Of a stretch of DNA of 64,000 nt, positions 47,152 through 53,662 are shown in pieces. Within the stretch, counting starts at the first letter, position 1; each line of letters starts with the position of its first letter. The position numbers were made by a program, and so were the translations under genes. The notes under the pieces were generated by a model. The model worked only from the letters and a program-made list of their open reading frames with translations, was not told the origin of the DNA and searched no databases. The stretch is taken from contig NC_083577.1 of the NCBI RefSeq assembly GCF_027579695.1, positions 69,155,241 to 69,219,240 on the forward strand, given 5' to 3'. The DNA comes from Neoarius graeffei (lineage: Eukaryota; Chordata; Actinopteri; Siluriformes; Ariidae).

Positions 47152-48604
47152 CACCAACACAAAGGCTGTACAATATTAAAAAAAGACAATAGACAAAGAC
47201 ACTAGTGCATAGACAGTGAATACAAGATGTGTAATGAACAAAAGGTAAGAGGTAGATTTTTAAAGTGCAAAATAAATCCTTAACTGATTTATACATCAGT
47301 GATAATGTACTATATACCATACCAGTCAAAAGTTTGTACACCCGTACTCTACTCATTCATAGGTTTTTCTGTATTTTGACCATTTTCTACACTGCAGAAT
47401 AATACTAAAGACACCAAAGCCCTGAAACGTAAGGAACACATGTGGAACAAGATCAACTGTGGGCTACCGCTCACTTACGTTTCCCCACTGCTCTCACTTA
47501 TATCAGAATACAAGCAATCGAAGGAATAGGACACTTATGAATGTTGACTTCAACAAATAATGAACCCTGAAACAAGTAAGTAAAGAGCAGTGTGTCTCCC
47601 CAGGGATTTCAAATAGCATCCTGGGAAACTGTCATTTTGAAATAGCATTTTGCTTCTTGAAATAGCGTCAAAATCCCCACTATACGTTTCGTAAATACAT
47701 TCAGTCGGTAAACAATAAGTCGATGTGCAACAGACTTGAAAACGGTATACACGGTACAGAACTCCAAGCTGAAGCTTGGTACCAAATATCAAGCAGTTGT
47801 GATTTGTAGTTGCTGAGAAAAGTGTTACAAAAATTTTGTAACTCCACTCTGTGTTTTGTAAATACGTTCAGTCGGTAAACAGGAAGTTGATGTGCGACAG
47901 ACCTGAAAATGGTCTACATGGTATAGAACCCCAAGCTGAAGCTTGGCTATGATTTGTGGTTGCTGAGGAAAAGGGTGTTTCGGATGGACGGAAATACGGA
48001 GATATGGACAGACAGAGGTAAACCAGTATAACCCCCCTCCTTTGCAGCAGGAGTATATTAATTAAGTCAAAAAATTACATTTCAGCTGTAAATTAAAGTG
48101 ATTACATCCTATACCAATATGAATTAAAAACTCACACTCGCAGAACACTGTAGTTACGTGTATTTTGCAGCAGGAGAAAATGCAACAGCAAACTGAAAGT
48201 CTGATCTCATAGGTGTCAGTAGGAATGACAAGAACCCGGACCCAGACAGTTTTTGTTCTCTCGGATAATTCTTGTGCCCCGATTTTAACCAAGGACAGTA
48301 TCCACTATTCTCCTGATGTGTTAATGTGTCTCGGTGTATGCCGACTCAATGACAGGTAGTTAAATGTTAACACTAATCCCTCGATCAATCTTAATTCAAA
48401 ACAATATAATACTTGGAGACTGTAAACTGTAATAGGCATTTTACAGACATCCTCGGTGACTAATTCCTAGTCACATCACGAACATTAGCGCAAGTTTCAT
48501 TTTTGTCAATTATAGAAAAGTCTCACCTTTTTAACCTGCGCCTCCTTAATCTTTTCCAGAGCGACTCGGATCTTCTCCGCTTTGAGCTTGGCAGCTTGTT
48601 CCTC
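15538..48604 (-). CDS. raph1: Lamellipodin (Ras-association and PH domain protein 1), gene span of the ten exons in this window
   Basis: Lamellipodin is an MRL-family adaptor (with RIAM/APBB1IP). It binds Ras-family GTPases through its RA domain and phosphoinositides through its PH domain, and recruits Ena/VASP to lamellipodia through proline-rich motifs. Coding order on the minus strand: 48604-48527, 39146-38987, 34559-34438, 31720-31655, 31509-31366, 27926-27816, 22163-22065, 21445-21325, 19004-18874, 17673-15538. All junctions are GT-AG and exon phases agree throughout (78, 160, 122, 66, 144, 111, 99, 121, 131 nt, then the last exon). The joined protein aligns with vertebrate RAPH1 from just before the RA domain to the C-terminus. 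The N-terminal exons were not found up to position 64000, so the start lies outside. Introns hold most of the transposons listed here. The paralogue APBB1IP is unlikely because its tail differs. I cannot say which teleost raph1 co-orthologue this is. Confidence 0.95.
17674..18873. other. raph1 last intron, no repeat recognised
   Basis: No inverted ends, SINE boxes or coding match. One of the few raph1 introns here free of recognisable insertions. An ATAA-type microsatellite (19012-19041) sits in the next intron. Confidence 0.6.
18874..19004 (-). CDS. raph1: raph1 exon: linker with conserved SVVSSIFSEAW motif
   Basis: This 131-nt exon reads (E)SQSNYSDSGVSETTSSGHV, then RSQSVVSSIFSEAWKRG and NQAEESK, a linker strongly conserved in RAPH1 before its proline-rich tail. 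The acceptor is ATTTCCAG beside an ATAA-type microsatellite. The donor is AAG/GTGCCC. Confidence 0.93.
19423..19600 (-). repeat. SINE family 2 copy, minus strand
   Basis: Reverse copy: ACAACATACCCAGAGCAGCC, GTTAGGTGCCTTGCTCAAGG and AACGTTTTGGTCCCAAAGCT. The tRNA-like head is cut off where the next element (19603) begins. Confidence 0.75.
19603..20329. mobile_element. MITE with a 23-bp perfect terminal inverted repeat
   Basis: The left end ACTCAGTGCGTTTACATGCA (then CAT) is exactly inverted at the right end. The interior is rich in ATCGAGCTA / TAGCTCGAT motifs. Possible 3-bp ACT target duplication. No coding capacity. Confidence 0.78.
20446..21207 (+). mobile_element. TIR element, copy A (TAGACNGCCTTTC ends)
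   Basis: Left TAGACTGCCTTTCAGATTT, right AAATCGAAAGGCCGTCTA, about 762 bp. A second copy lies inverted at 29675-30452. Contains a short frame starting MEDASVRMKCERPTTVTESE that is frameshifted in copy B, so it is probably a transposase remnant. Confidence 0.7.
21325..21445 (-). CDS. raph1: raph1 exon: post-PH helix and Ser-rich linker
   Basis: This 121-nt exon starts at phase 0 with YGKQLYFNYQEAMKRTEAAH and runs into a serine-rich stretch ending SSSLP plus one base. It is conserved immediately after the PH domain in RAPH1. The acceptor is TTCTGTAG and the donor CCAG/GTGAGC. Confidence 0.93.
21497..22024. mobile_element. Short Tc1-type non-autonomous element
   Basis: Left CACTACCGTTCAAAAGTTTG, right CAAACTTTTGAACGGTAGTG, perfect inverse ends and flanking TA. 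About 528 bp, with the transposase region deleted. Lies between two raph1 exons, 40 bp from the PH exon. Confidence 0.88.
22065..22163 (-). CDS. raph1: raph1 exon: PH domain, C-terminal strands and helix
   Basis: This 99-nt phase-0 exon encodes 33 residues (HPQIQKKSQYIKYLCCEDVR and on to WVNGIRIAK), including the Trp-containing C-terminal alpha helix diagnostic of PH domains. The acceptor is TTTTTCAG and the donor AAG/GTATCA. The exon begins 40 bp from the right end of a small Tc1-type element (21497-22024). Confidence 0.95.
22164..23321. other. raph1 intron DNA, nothing recognised
   Basis: AT-rich, short frames only. Similar featureless raph1 intron DNA: 27927-28164, 30873-31365 (GA/GT microsatellite about 31219-31265), 31721-32483, 33615-34437, 34560-36124 (CTA/ATA trinucleotides at 35115-35160), 38660-38986 (AAAT tetranucleotide at 38703-38737), 39147-39648 and 40620-41052. 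Confidence 0.55.
23322..24023. mobile_element. Harbinger-like MITE with TAA target duplication
   Basis: Ends TGGCCCTTTTCCACTACC and GGTAGTGGAAAAGTGGCA, flanked by TAA on both sides. The subterminal zones are packed with TCAGCTC / GAGCTGA-type motifs in clusters on both sides. Confidence 0.78.
25076..26686 (-). mobile_element. Tc1-type transposon with hybrid (fold-back) ends
   Basis: TA-flanked. Left starts CAGTGCTCAGCGTAAATGAG and the right end is its inverse. The inverted arms are about 407 bp (25076-25487 and 26280-26686), longer than normal because the right arm also contains the inverted 3' end of the transposase gene. Coding relics run on the minus strand between the arms. Confidence 0.88.
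25308..26279 (-). pseudogene. Tc1 transposase pseudogene, N-terminus replaced
   Basis: Minus-strand fragments in order: GEGYKKISKALIISQNTAAE and GRPRKLTPRQER (HTH and GRPR-like linker), SDETKINVFG (first Asp), VKHGGGSVLMWGCMSAAG, HGSDPKHTSK (second Asp), then in another frame SPDLNPIKHLWEILKRQ (Glu) and GGHTKY at the stop. The start is missing because the region was replaced by the inverted terminal copy at 26280. At least one internal frameshift. Confidence 0.85.
26745..27126 (-). repeat. Main SINE, minus strand
   Basis: Full-length reverse copy, flanked by GCTATCAAAAAT on both sides. Inserted in the DUF3504-like element. Confidence 0.9.
27381..27430. repeat. (TA)n microsatellite
   Basis: About 25 uninterrupted AT repeats. 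The Ile-Tyr frames across it are artefacts. Confidence 0.95.
27816..27926 (-). CDS. raph1: raph1 exon: PH domain, middle
   Basis: This 111-nt phase-0 exon encodes 37 residues (TSRDLACFLQLDHVNVYLG and on to APTDYCMALK), the middle strands of the lamellipodin PH domain. The acceptor is CCACTACAG and the donor AAG/GTACAA. Confidence 0.95.
28173..29280. mobile_element. hAT-type element with 8-bp target duplication
   Basis: Left TAGGGATGTTAACCG, right TTCGCCATCCCCA, flanked by ATACATAG at 28165-28172 and 29281-29288. The subterminal sequence repeats AACCGGTTAA / TTAACCGGC motifs. No transposase found. Confidence 0.8.
29535..30872. mobile_element. Tc1/mariner-type relic containing copy B of the TAGAC element
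   Basis: TA-flanked. Left CAGTGCTTTGAAATAGTATT, right ATACTTTTTCACAGCACGG, imperfect inverse ends. Interrupted by the 29675-30452 element. No transposase motifs remain. Confidence 0.6.
29675..30452 (-). mobile_element. TIR element, copy B (inverted relative to copy A)
   Basis: Left TAGACGGCCTTTCGAGTTC, right CTGAAAGGCAGTCTA. High similarity to 20446-21207 over the whole length in reverse orientation, with small indels in the short open frame. Confidence 0.75.
31366..31509 (-). CDS. raph1: raph1 exon: PH domain, N-terminal part
   Basis: This 144-nt phase-0 exon encodes 48 residues. It begins ECFCGSSISVPEMEGVLWLK and includes KKSWKKRYFLLRASGLYYV, the first beta strands of the PH domain with the basic K-R-F pattern used for phosphoinositide binding. 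The acceptor is GTCTGCAG and the donor AAG/GTCAGT. A GA/GT microsatellite lies in the intron just downstream (about 31219-31265). Confidence 0.95.
31655..31720 (-). CDS. raph1: raph1 exon: RA-PH linker
   Basis: This short 66-nt phase-0 exon encodes 22 residues (NYLLGRKETCEMTDRNKEAL, then LE), matching the linker that packs the RA domain against the PH domain in MRL proteins. The acceptor is TTTGTCAG and the donor GAG/GTGAGG. It lies only 145 bp from the next raph1 exon. Confidence 0.93.
32484..33614 (+). mobile_element. 24-bp-TIR element with KIAA1958/DUF3504-like remnants, copy 2
   Basis: Left TTATTCTATCCACATTTACT, right AGTGAATCTGGATAGAATAA. Plus-strand remnants: MVECIAEPTEDEI (32585), then after an inserted repeat (32622-33117) KFENYITEMSKEELNKCLKQ (33365-33424) and QQQDGSFY, SICAAIDKFLRSP (to 33533). 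This resembles the start of the KIAA1958/ZMYM family (EMSKEELNxCLKxFY...DGxFY). A poly-C run has replaced part of the frame. Confidence 0.62.
32622..33117. repeat. Tandem-unit repeat with palindromic CCCCGCTGGC / GCCAGCGGGG ends
   Basis: Begins AGTGCTCCGAGAGCACAATA then TCCCCCGCTGGC, and ends CCTTTCGGTCAGCGGGGGAT. Inside are two or three diverged units of about 157 bp (CACCCTCATGAAATTGTC, AATCAAGGGCCATAACT, TTGTGAGAGGAG). Same family as 55943-57035. Confidence 0.7.
34438..34559 (-). CDS. raph1: raph1 exon: RA domain, second half
   Basis: This 122-nt exon reads (E)RIFEDHENLVENLLNWTRD and on to EKYALFKNPQ, the C-terminal half of the RA domain characteristic of MRL proteins. The acceptor is TTCTCCAG and the donor CAG/GTGAGA. 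The two leading bases complete the Glu codon split with the previous exon. Confidence 0.95.
36133..37383. mobile_element. hAT-type element with 8-bp target duplication
   Basis: Left CAGGGGTGCCGCTGGG, right CTAGCGGCGCCCCTG, flanked by ACCATGCA at 36125-36132 and 37384-37391. Contains a (TA)n run near 37086-37125. No intact coding sequence. Confidence 0.85.
37781..38651. mobile_element. hAT-type MITE with 8-bp target duplication, copy 1
   Basis: Left TAGTGCTGTCAAGCGATTAA, right TTGACAGCACTA, flanked by GTTTAAAT at 37773-37780 and 38652-38659. Subterminal TTAATCGCGATTAA palindromes. A second copy is at 50311-50985. Confidence 0.88.
38987..39146 (-). CDS. raph1: raph1 exon: RA domain, first half
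   Basis: This 160-nt exon encodes 53 residues (LVIRVHLSDESSKTMMVDER and onward to SELQM) plus one base of the next codon. This is the beta-strand-rich N-terminal half of the Ras-association domain, with the conserved VDERQTVRQVL and KSHCGYSLDW segments. The acceptor is CTCTCAG and the donor ATGG/GTCAGT. Phase 1 at the 3' end joins the following exon as a Glu codon, as in other vertebrates. Confidence 0.95.
39651..40619 (+). mobile_element. Mariner-like relic interrupted by a SINE
   Basis: TA-flanked. Left CAGGGTGTTTCAAAAAA, right TTTTGAAACACTGTG. From 39807 a frame reads MPFTGKEKAFCVLEYARIQS, then after stops REFSKK and AMQIWTRHKKFKEIG, the HTH (DUF4817-like) start of a transposase. Several stops, and the catalytic domain is absent. 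Confidence 0.7.
40137..40511 (+). repeat. Main SINE, plus strand
   Basis: Full length, flanked by AAATCTTGTATTG at 40124-40136 and 40512-40524. Inserted into the mariner-like relic. Confidence 0.92.
41057..41968. mobile_element. TIR element with TTAA target duplication
   Basis: Left AGGTACTGACTGCAAAGT, right ACTTTGCAGTCAGAACCT, flanked by TTAA on both sides (41053-41056, 41969-41972). TTAA is used by piggyBac and Kolobok superfamilies. No transposase is recognisable, so a non-autonomous copy. Confidence 0.78.
42593..42940 (+). repeat. SINE, plus strand (GGATAATGGATGGATA tail)
   Basis: Variant of the main SINE lacking part of the TGTGAATGTGAGTGTG segment and ending CGGATAATGGATGG. Flanked by TGTCAACTA. 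Confidence 0.85.
43083..43285 (-). repeat. SINE family 2 copy, minus strand, most complete head
   Basis: Reverse complement begins GGAGAAGCCATGGCCTAATG, then TCAGAGAAGCGGCTTTGGGA and GGTTGCCGATTTGATTCCC, a clear tRNA-like arrangement of A and B boxes. Confidence 0.75.
43588..43965 (-). repeat. Main SINE, minus strand
   Basis: Full-length reverse copy ending ACCACCGTGCCGCCCC. Flanked by CACTGTGATCTCAT repeats. Confidence 0.9.
44867..45187 (+). repeat. SINE family 3 (different tRNA-like head)
   Basis: GAGTTGGCCTATTGGTTAGC with A-box-like TGGCCTATTGG, then GATCGCAAGTTCTACTCGCA as a degenerate B region, followed by an unrelated body. It ends at, and continues past, the hAT insertion at 45188; the tail resumes at 46813 (GTAAGAGGGACTTTGACTTG). 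Confidence 0.5.
45188..46812. mobile_element. hAT-type element (outer) with 8-bp target duplication
   Basis: Left CATACCTGTCAACCCTCCCG, right TTGACAGGTATG, flanked by GTAAGAGG at 45180-45187 and 46813-46820. Holds another hAT copy at 45480-46499. Confidence 0.88.
45480..46499. mobile_element. hAT-type element nested in the 45188 element
   Basis: Left AATAGATTTACATAGAAAAC, right TTCTATGTAAATCTATG, flanked by GTCTGACC at 45472-45479 and 46500-46507. Subterminal GGCGGCCATCTTACC / GGTAAGATGGCCGCC inverted motifs. Confidence 0.85.
47326..47415. mobile_element. Truncated Tc1-type end
   Basis: CAGTCAAAAGTTTGTACACC, then TCATTCATAGGTTTTTCTGT, the same terminal sequence as at 61530. Only one end is present. 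Confidence 0.6.
47580..48060. repeat. Degenerate two-unit tandem repeat with GGATGGACGGA end
   Basis: Two units of about 190 bp (TTCAGTCGGTAAACA, GTGCGACAGACCTGAAAA, CCAAGCTGAAGCTTGG), ending GGATGGACGGAAATACGGA, then CAGTATAACCCCCCTCC. The end structure recalls the family at 55943, but the units are unrelated. Confidence 0.6.
48527..48604 (-). CDS. raph1: raph1 exon: charged helix preceding the RA domain
   Basis: This 78-nt phase-0 exon gives 26 residues starting EEQAAKLKAEKIRVALEKI and ending QVKK, a Lys/Glu-rich helix found immediately before the RA domain in vertebrate lamellipodin. The acceptor is GTGTAG and the donor AAG/GTGAGA. It is the most 5' raph1 exon in the window. Upstream sequence to the window edge shows no recognisable lamellipodin N-terminal exon. 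Confidence 0.93.
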
Positions 48605-49717
48605 CTACACACAAATACACGCACGTTATTTTACTGCATAACTAAATAACACACACATTATATAACTAATCTCATTTCATAACAATACATTAGTCCTGAT
48701 AGTTTTCTTTCTTGATGACACTGTTCACATCTACATTCTTACTGTACCTGAGTTCTCCAACAAGAAGACATTTTGATTACAGGTTCAACCAGGCAGGCAG
48801 TGGCTCTGATGATCCAACGAGATACTGAATTAAACAACTCACACTGAATAGTTTCTTAATGGATAGAGGATCTGTTAAAATGGCCTAACAGAGAAGCCTG
48901 TTCTATAATCCATGTATCCTTGTTTCTGGAGTTTAAAACCAATCAAACTAGGAATTCCCATTGGGGGGGGAGGGAAAGAAAAAAAAAAGAGCTGCACACA
49001 GGAACAGGAAGCATTGTTACAGTCCACTATTATCCTAATTCAGGCACATAGGAAAGCTCTTCCTAAGATCAAATTGATGCTAATCTTGAAATTTCTGGAT
49101 TCCTGATTCAGATGTGCAAAGGCATAGATATCCTGAACATCGAACGCAGGGATCCTTTGCAACACAACACCACATCCATGACAGACATGAGAAAGAAGGA
49201 GGGAGGGGAAAGACAGCAGGCGTTCCACAATCATTCTCTCTCTCTCTCACACACACACACACCCTCCCCTTTTCACCAACAAAGCCCATTTCATTTTCTC
49301 CGGGAAACACAATCTAGCTGTGAGTGCACAAGTGTGTATGTGTGCACACTTTCCTGTGACAGCTGCGCAGCAGGCTTGGGATCATACCGAGTCAGAGTGT
49401 ATTATCCTCTTTGTGTTGTGGTGCATCTCACTGGGACGCACACTCCGATTCAGATGAAGGCTAACCTCAACTTCTTTCCATCAGCTCACACCATTTTAAA
49501 CTACTTCTACCACAGTTGTTGAATTTTGAATTCTTGAATCTGATTGGTCAGAAGGTGTTGATTAATTTTCTGTAACAGCAGCTCTGACAGTAGTGATTGT
49601 GTAATAGGACAAGCTATATTTTGCTCTTATTAACAGCTGTTATATTGTAAGTTAACAGGAAACTAATTTGTCTCACAGAGACTCCATAACATTATAAAGG
49701 GCTTAAAAGAATAATAA
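48605..49717. other. Presumed raph1 5' intron, nothing recognised
   Basis: Contains CT/CA simple sequence near 49230-49262 and no exon match. Also without features: 41973-42592, 43966-44866, 46850-47325, 48061-48526, 50994-51844, 53663-55067 and 58817-60247 apart from the CA microsatellite. Confidence 0.55.
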
Positions 49718-50086
49718 TGGCAGCTCAGTGGTGTAGTGGTTAGCACTGTCACCTCACAACAAGAAGGTTCTGGGTTCAAGCCCAGCGGCCGACGGGGGCC
49801 TTTCTGTGTGGAGTTTGCATGTTCTCCCCGTGTCCGCGTGGGTTTCCTCCGGGTGCTCCGGTTTCCCCCACAGTCCAAAGACATGCAGGTTAGGTTAACT
49901 GGTGACTCTAAATTGAGCGTAGGTGTGAATGTGAGTGTGAATGGTTGTCTGTGTCTATGTGTCAGCCCTGTGATGACCTGGCGACTTGTCCAGGGTGTAC
50001 CCCGCCTTTCGCCCATAGTCAGCTGGGATAGGCTCCAGCTTGCCCGCGACCCTGCACAGGATAAGCGGCTACAGATAATGGATGTA
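49718..50086 (+). repeat. SINE, plus strand (GGATAATGGATG-type tail)
   Basis: Head with A box TGGTGTAGTGG and B box GGTTCAAGCCC, core and 3' end CAGATAATGGATG. Bounded by AATAATAAT repeats. Confidence 0.85.
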
Positions 50087-50310
50087 GTAATAATAATAAT
50101 CATTGACAAATTGATGTGATACAAGATGAATATAATACTTCAGGACATGATGTTGCTGGAAAATAATCAACTTCTGGTGGCAAAAGTAATATTGCTAATT
50201 ATTTTCCCATCACAGCATGCCCCATCAGGTTTTATTCCTCACTTGTTACATCCAAGAATGTGTATTCGAACAATAATCTCCATTTCAGTAATAGATTTAA
50301 ATATTCTAAT

Positions 50311-50985
50311 TAGTGCTGTCAAGCGATTAAAATATTTAATCGCGATTAATGTCGCGACTGTCATAGTTAACTCGCGATTAATCGCAATTTAATCGCACAT
50401 TTTTGTCACATGAAAAATCATTGTAATTCTCTTATCAGCATAAAAAAGTGAATGGGCTTGCTCACCGTTCGAACTACGGGGGTACTCGGGGGATCCGAGA
50501 TCCCCTGAAACAGACATGAGATCCCTTGAAAACATGATTTGGGAAATGTTGGGGGGTCTCTAAAATATTGGCAAAATGATGTTTATTAACATAGCAATCG
50601 TGTGTAACGGGAAGCATTTGCATATCCGAAGTGAGCGCGTGATGGAGATCCGTGCTCTGAGACAAGCGCAAGCACCCCCCCCCAAGGGAAAAAAGGGACC
50701 CCCCGAAAATATCGGCATAGTTCGAACACTGGTTGTACCAATGGTTTTTTTTTTTTTATTGCAGAGCATAACACGTCTTGTCACAGCCACTGCAAAGTGG
50801 GGCTGGAGCCGCCAATGGGAAAACGAAACCTAAGCCGAGCACCGTGGCTCTTCGGGGGAGGGCAGAAGACTCTGGCTGTGCGGGGCGTGGCATCATGTCA
50901 CAGAGCGTTAATCTCGCGATAAAAAAAAATTATCGCCTTTAAAATTAAGTTAACGCATTAATAACGCGACATTTTTGACAGCACT
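50311..50985. mobile_element. hAT-type MITE with 8-bp target duplication, copy 2
   Basis: Same family as 37781: TAGTGCTGTCAAGCGATTAA to TTTTTGACAGCACTA, flanked by ATTCTAAT at 50303-50310 and 50986-50993. It is interrupted at about 50462-50757 by a smaller element and lacks part of the copy-1 interior. Confidence 0.88.
50462..50729. mobile_element. Small MITE nested in hAT copy 2
   Basis: Ends CACCGTTCGAACTACGGG and CATAGTTCGAACACTGG are inverted repeats. The interior has poly-C/G runs. Comparison with 37781-38651 shows it is extra sequence between GGGCTTGCT and GCATAACACGTCTTG. Confidence 0.65.
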
Positions 50986-51844
50986 AATTCTAATATAACA
51001 AACATGAATGGATCTGAACGGAGTCGAGCCGTGCATCCTGACTATATCCTCTGCAAATAAAACACAATCCCAGTGTCACAGCAAACAGAAACAGGCTGAT
51101 CATTAACTGAAAGGGTCGACAACCCAACAGATGTTCTCCTGGCCATCATAAACCACCAGAACAGCACAGTACAGGAAGCTCTGACCAGTTAGTTGATTAC
51201 AATAATGATCAAACGTTTCAATTTGCCCTCTTGCTGGGACAACACGCGTTCACGCTGGCATAAACGAGAGTGTGCTGGTGTAAGCGAGCAGAGCGCCTGA
51301 GAAGGTGTCGTGCCTGCAGGTATCCACAGGAAAGGCCAAAGCAATCACACATGCTGATAAACAGGACACGAGAGACAAGATACATGATACTGACGAACAT
51401 GATCCTAAAGGACTAAAGCACAAAGTGACTAAAATTCATATCGTAATAAATACACAAACATCTGCTATGAGCGAACAAAAAATGGAGACTAAATCATGGC
51501 AGGTTTAGCATAATTTCACAGATTACAAATCAGATAATGTTCATTTGAGCCTGCCTCATGCTGTCTGTGGCAGAGATTGATATAACAGGTTATAACGAGA
51601 GATTAAAGCAGATCCAGATCAGTCATGTTAATAATCCACAGCAGAACGAAGACTTAATGAAAAAGTTCACATAATGTCCACAAATTTCCCTCAAGCAAGA
51701 CATGTCTAGTGTCTAAAGTTTTCTTCTTTAATTTTTCAACAGAACTAATGTTACTAGAAGAAAGCTTAGAGTTACTAGGGGTGGAAATCTCGAGGCGTCC
51801 CACAATTAAATTTGATCTTGATTTATGGCGTCATAATCAGGAGC

Positions 51845-53662
51845 AGGTTTCCCAAAAGCCTCTTAAGGCTAAGAGCATCTTTAACTGCCTCTTAAGATCC
51901 ATCATTAAGCGAACGTGGTTTTCCTGAACGACGTCATGGACAAAGTAGTACTTTAGTTCGCTCTTAACTTACGATGGACCTGGACCACTCTCATGAGAAA
52001 GAGCATCTCCTCACAGCCGAATATGCATGCGCCTCCGAGAGTCTCTAACAATGAATGGGCGGAGCTGGCGTTGAATCTGCTGCTGGTATTTTTTTTTTTG
52101 TACATTGCAAGTACATAGAGTTAAATTATTTAATAAATAAACACAAAACATTATGACTATCACGCTGATATCACCACATATTAACCAAATTTAACTCCAT
52201 GAGGCGAGTGTGCGCATATACACTTGTACTTGCTACATAGAGGTCACTCACACATGCCAAACATATACTTCTATCATATATATGCGCGCGTGCGTGTGAG
52301 AGAAATTTTCATTATTTCATGTGAACAGTTGTTCATTTAATTAACACTCATGCTTGGAATCAGTGTTGTAGTCGAGTCACTGAACCTCGAGTCTGAGTTC
52401 AGTCTCGAGTCCCCAGTGTTCAAGCCCGAGTTAAGTCCAAGTCATTAAAAAAAAAAAAATTTCAAGTCGAGTCCACTGTTAATCCGAGTAGAGTCTGAGA
52501 ACAAGACTCCAACCGCATCATTTGACGGTGGCTGTTTTAGCGCCATTAACATTAGTTTGTTCCTGAACATGACGTACGAACAGGAGAATGTCCGTTCTCT
52601 TTGTCAGGGAGTGTGGAGTATTCAGTCAGAGATGGTTGGGAGATGGATGTAAGTGCAGAAGCTGTGTTTATTAATACAAGTGAAGACAGATAAACAATCC
52701 AGAACAGCAGGCAAAATTGTAAAACAGCGAAACAGGCAATAGGTCGAGCGAGGCACAAACAGGCTATCGTAGACGAGGCAGAATCAAAGATGAGAAACAG
52801 GAAACCAGGGATCAGGAAACCAAACAAGGAAATAAGGCTTGGTAACATGTCAGCAACGCAACTCAATACTTCGCAAAGTAAGTATATTTTCACAGTTTTT
52901 ATATAGGCATGCTGATTGCGCCTTAATCTTGTGCAGGTGCGAGTTATTTACGGTGCGCGCGAGAGTCTACTTGGTGCGTGCGTTGTCCGGAACGCACCCG
53001 AGAGTCTATCTGATGCACGTGGCAGGTGTGACACTGTTGCATGAAATTAGTACAAAATTAATGTAGATATAAATATATCTTACGCCAAATTATTATGGCA
53101 TTTTACAAAAAATAAAGAAAAAATCCGAGTCCTCGTCTCCAATTTACAAGTCCGAATGCAGTTAATGCACGAGTCCGAGTCCAAGCCTGAGTCATCAGTG
53201 CTCAAGTCCAAGTCAAGTCGCAAGTCCTTAAAATTAGGGCACAAGTTGGACTCGAGTCCGAGTCCTGGACTTGAGTACTATAAGTCTGGTTGGAATTATT
53301 TAAAAAAAAAAAAGCTTTGTCCAAAATGTAAAATAATTTCAATTGTTAATTAACACATAGATGTAATGTTCATCGACGATACAATATATTAACATTATAT
53401 TTAATTGGTTTTTTGGTAAAAACGTACACCATGTGACCTTATCGACTGGATTTAGCAACTACAGTACGAATGCCTTTAGCACCTACTTAATGCCTATATC
53501 AGGGATGCATACTGCAAAGAAGCTCTTTATAATGTTGCTCTTAAGAGTCCTTCTTACGAGTGAGTTCAGGAAAATCACATACAGAGACAACGTTCGTTGC
53601 TTAAAGAGAGTCTCTGAACTTGCTCTTTAACCCTAAAGTGCAACGTTATCAGGAAACCTACA
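51845..53662. mobile_element. Possible older TIR element (AGGTTTCC ends) holding the 52361 element
   Basis: AGCAGGTTTCCCAAAAGCC on the left and ATCAGGAAACCTAC on the right, with matching subterminal CTCTTAAG / AAAGAGAG motifs. The inverted match is short, so the limits are uncertain. Confidence 0.35.
52361..53288. mobile_element. hAT-like element with GAGTCCGAGTC subterminal repeats
   Basis: Left CAGTGTTGTAGTCGAGTC, right GACTTGAGTACTATAAGTCTG, flanked by CTTGGAAT / GTTGGAAT (7 of 8 match). Many GAGTC-type repeats at both ends. The middle contains a moderately conserved fish repeat. Confidence 0.72.

Noticed and set aside
49080..49317. Overlapping frames rich in SLSLTHTHT
   Set aside because: They read through a CT/CA simple repeat in the presumed raph1 intron.
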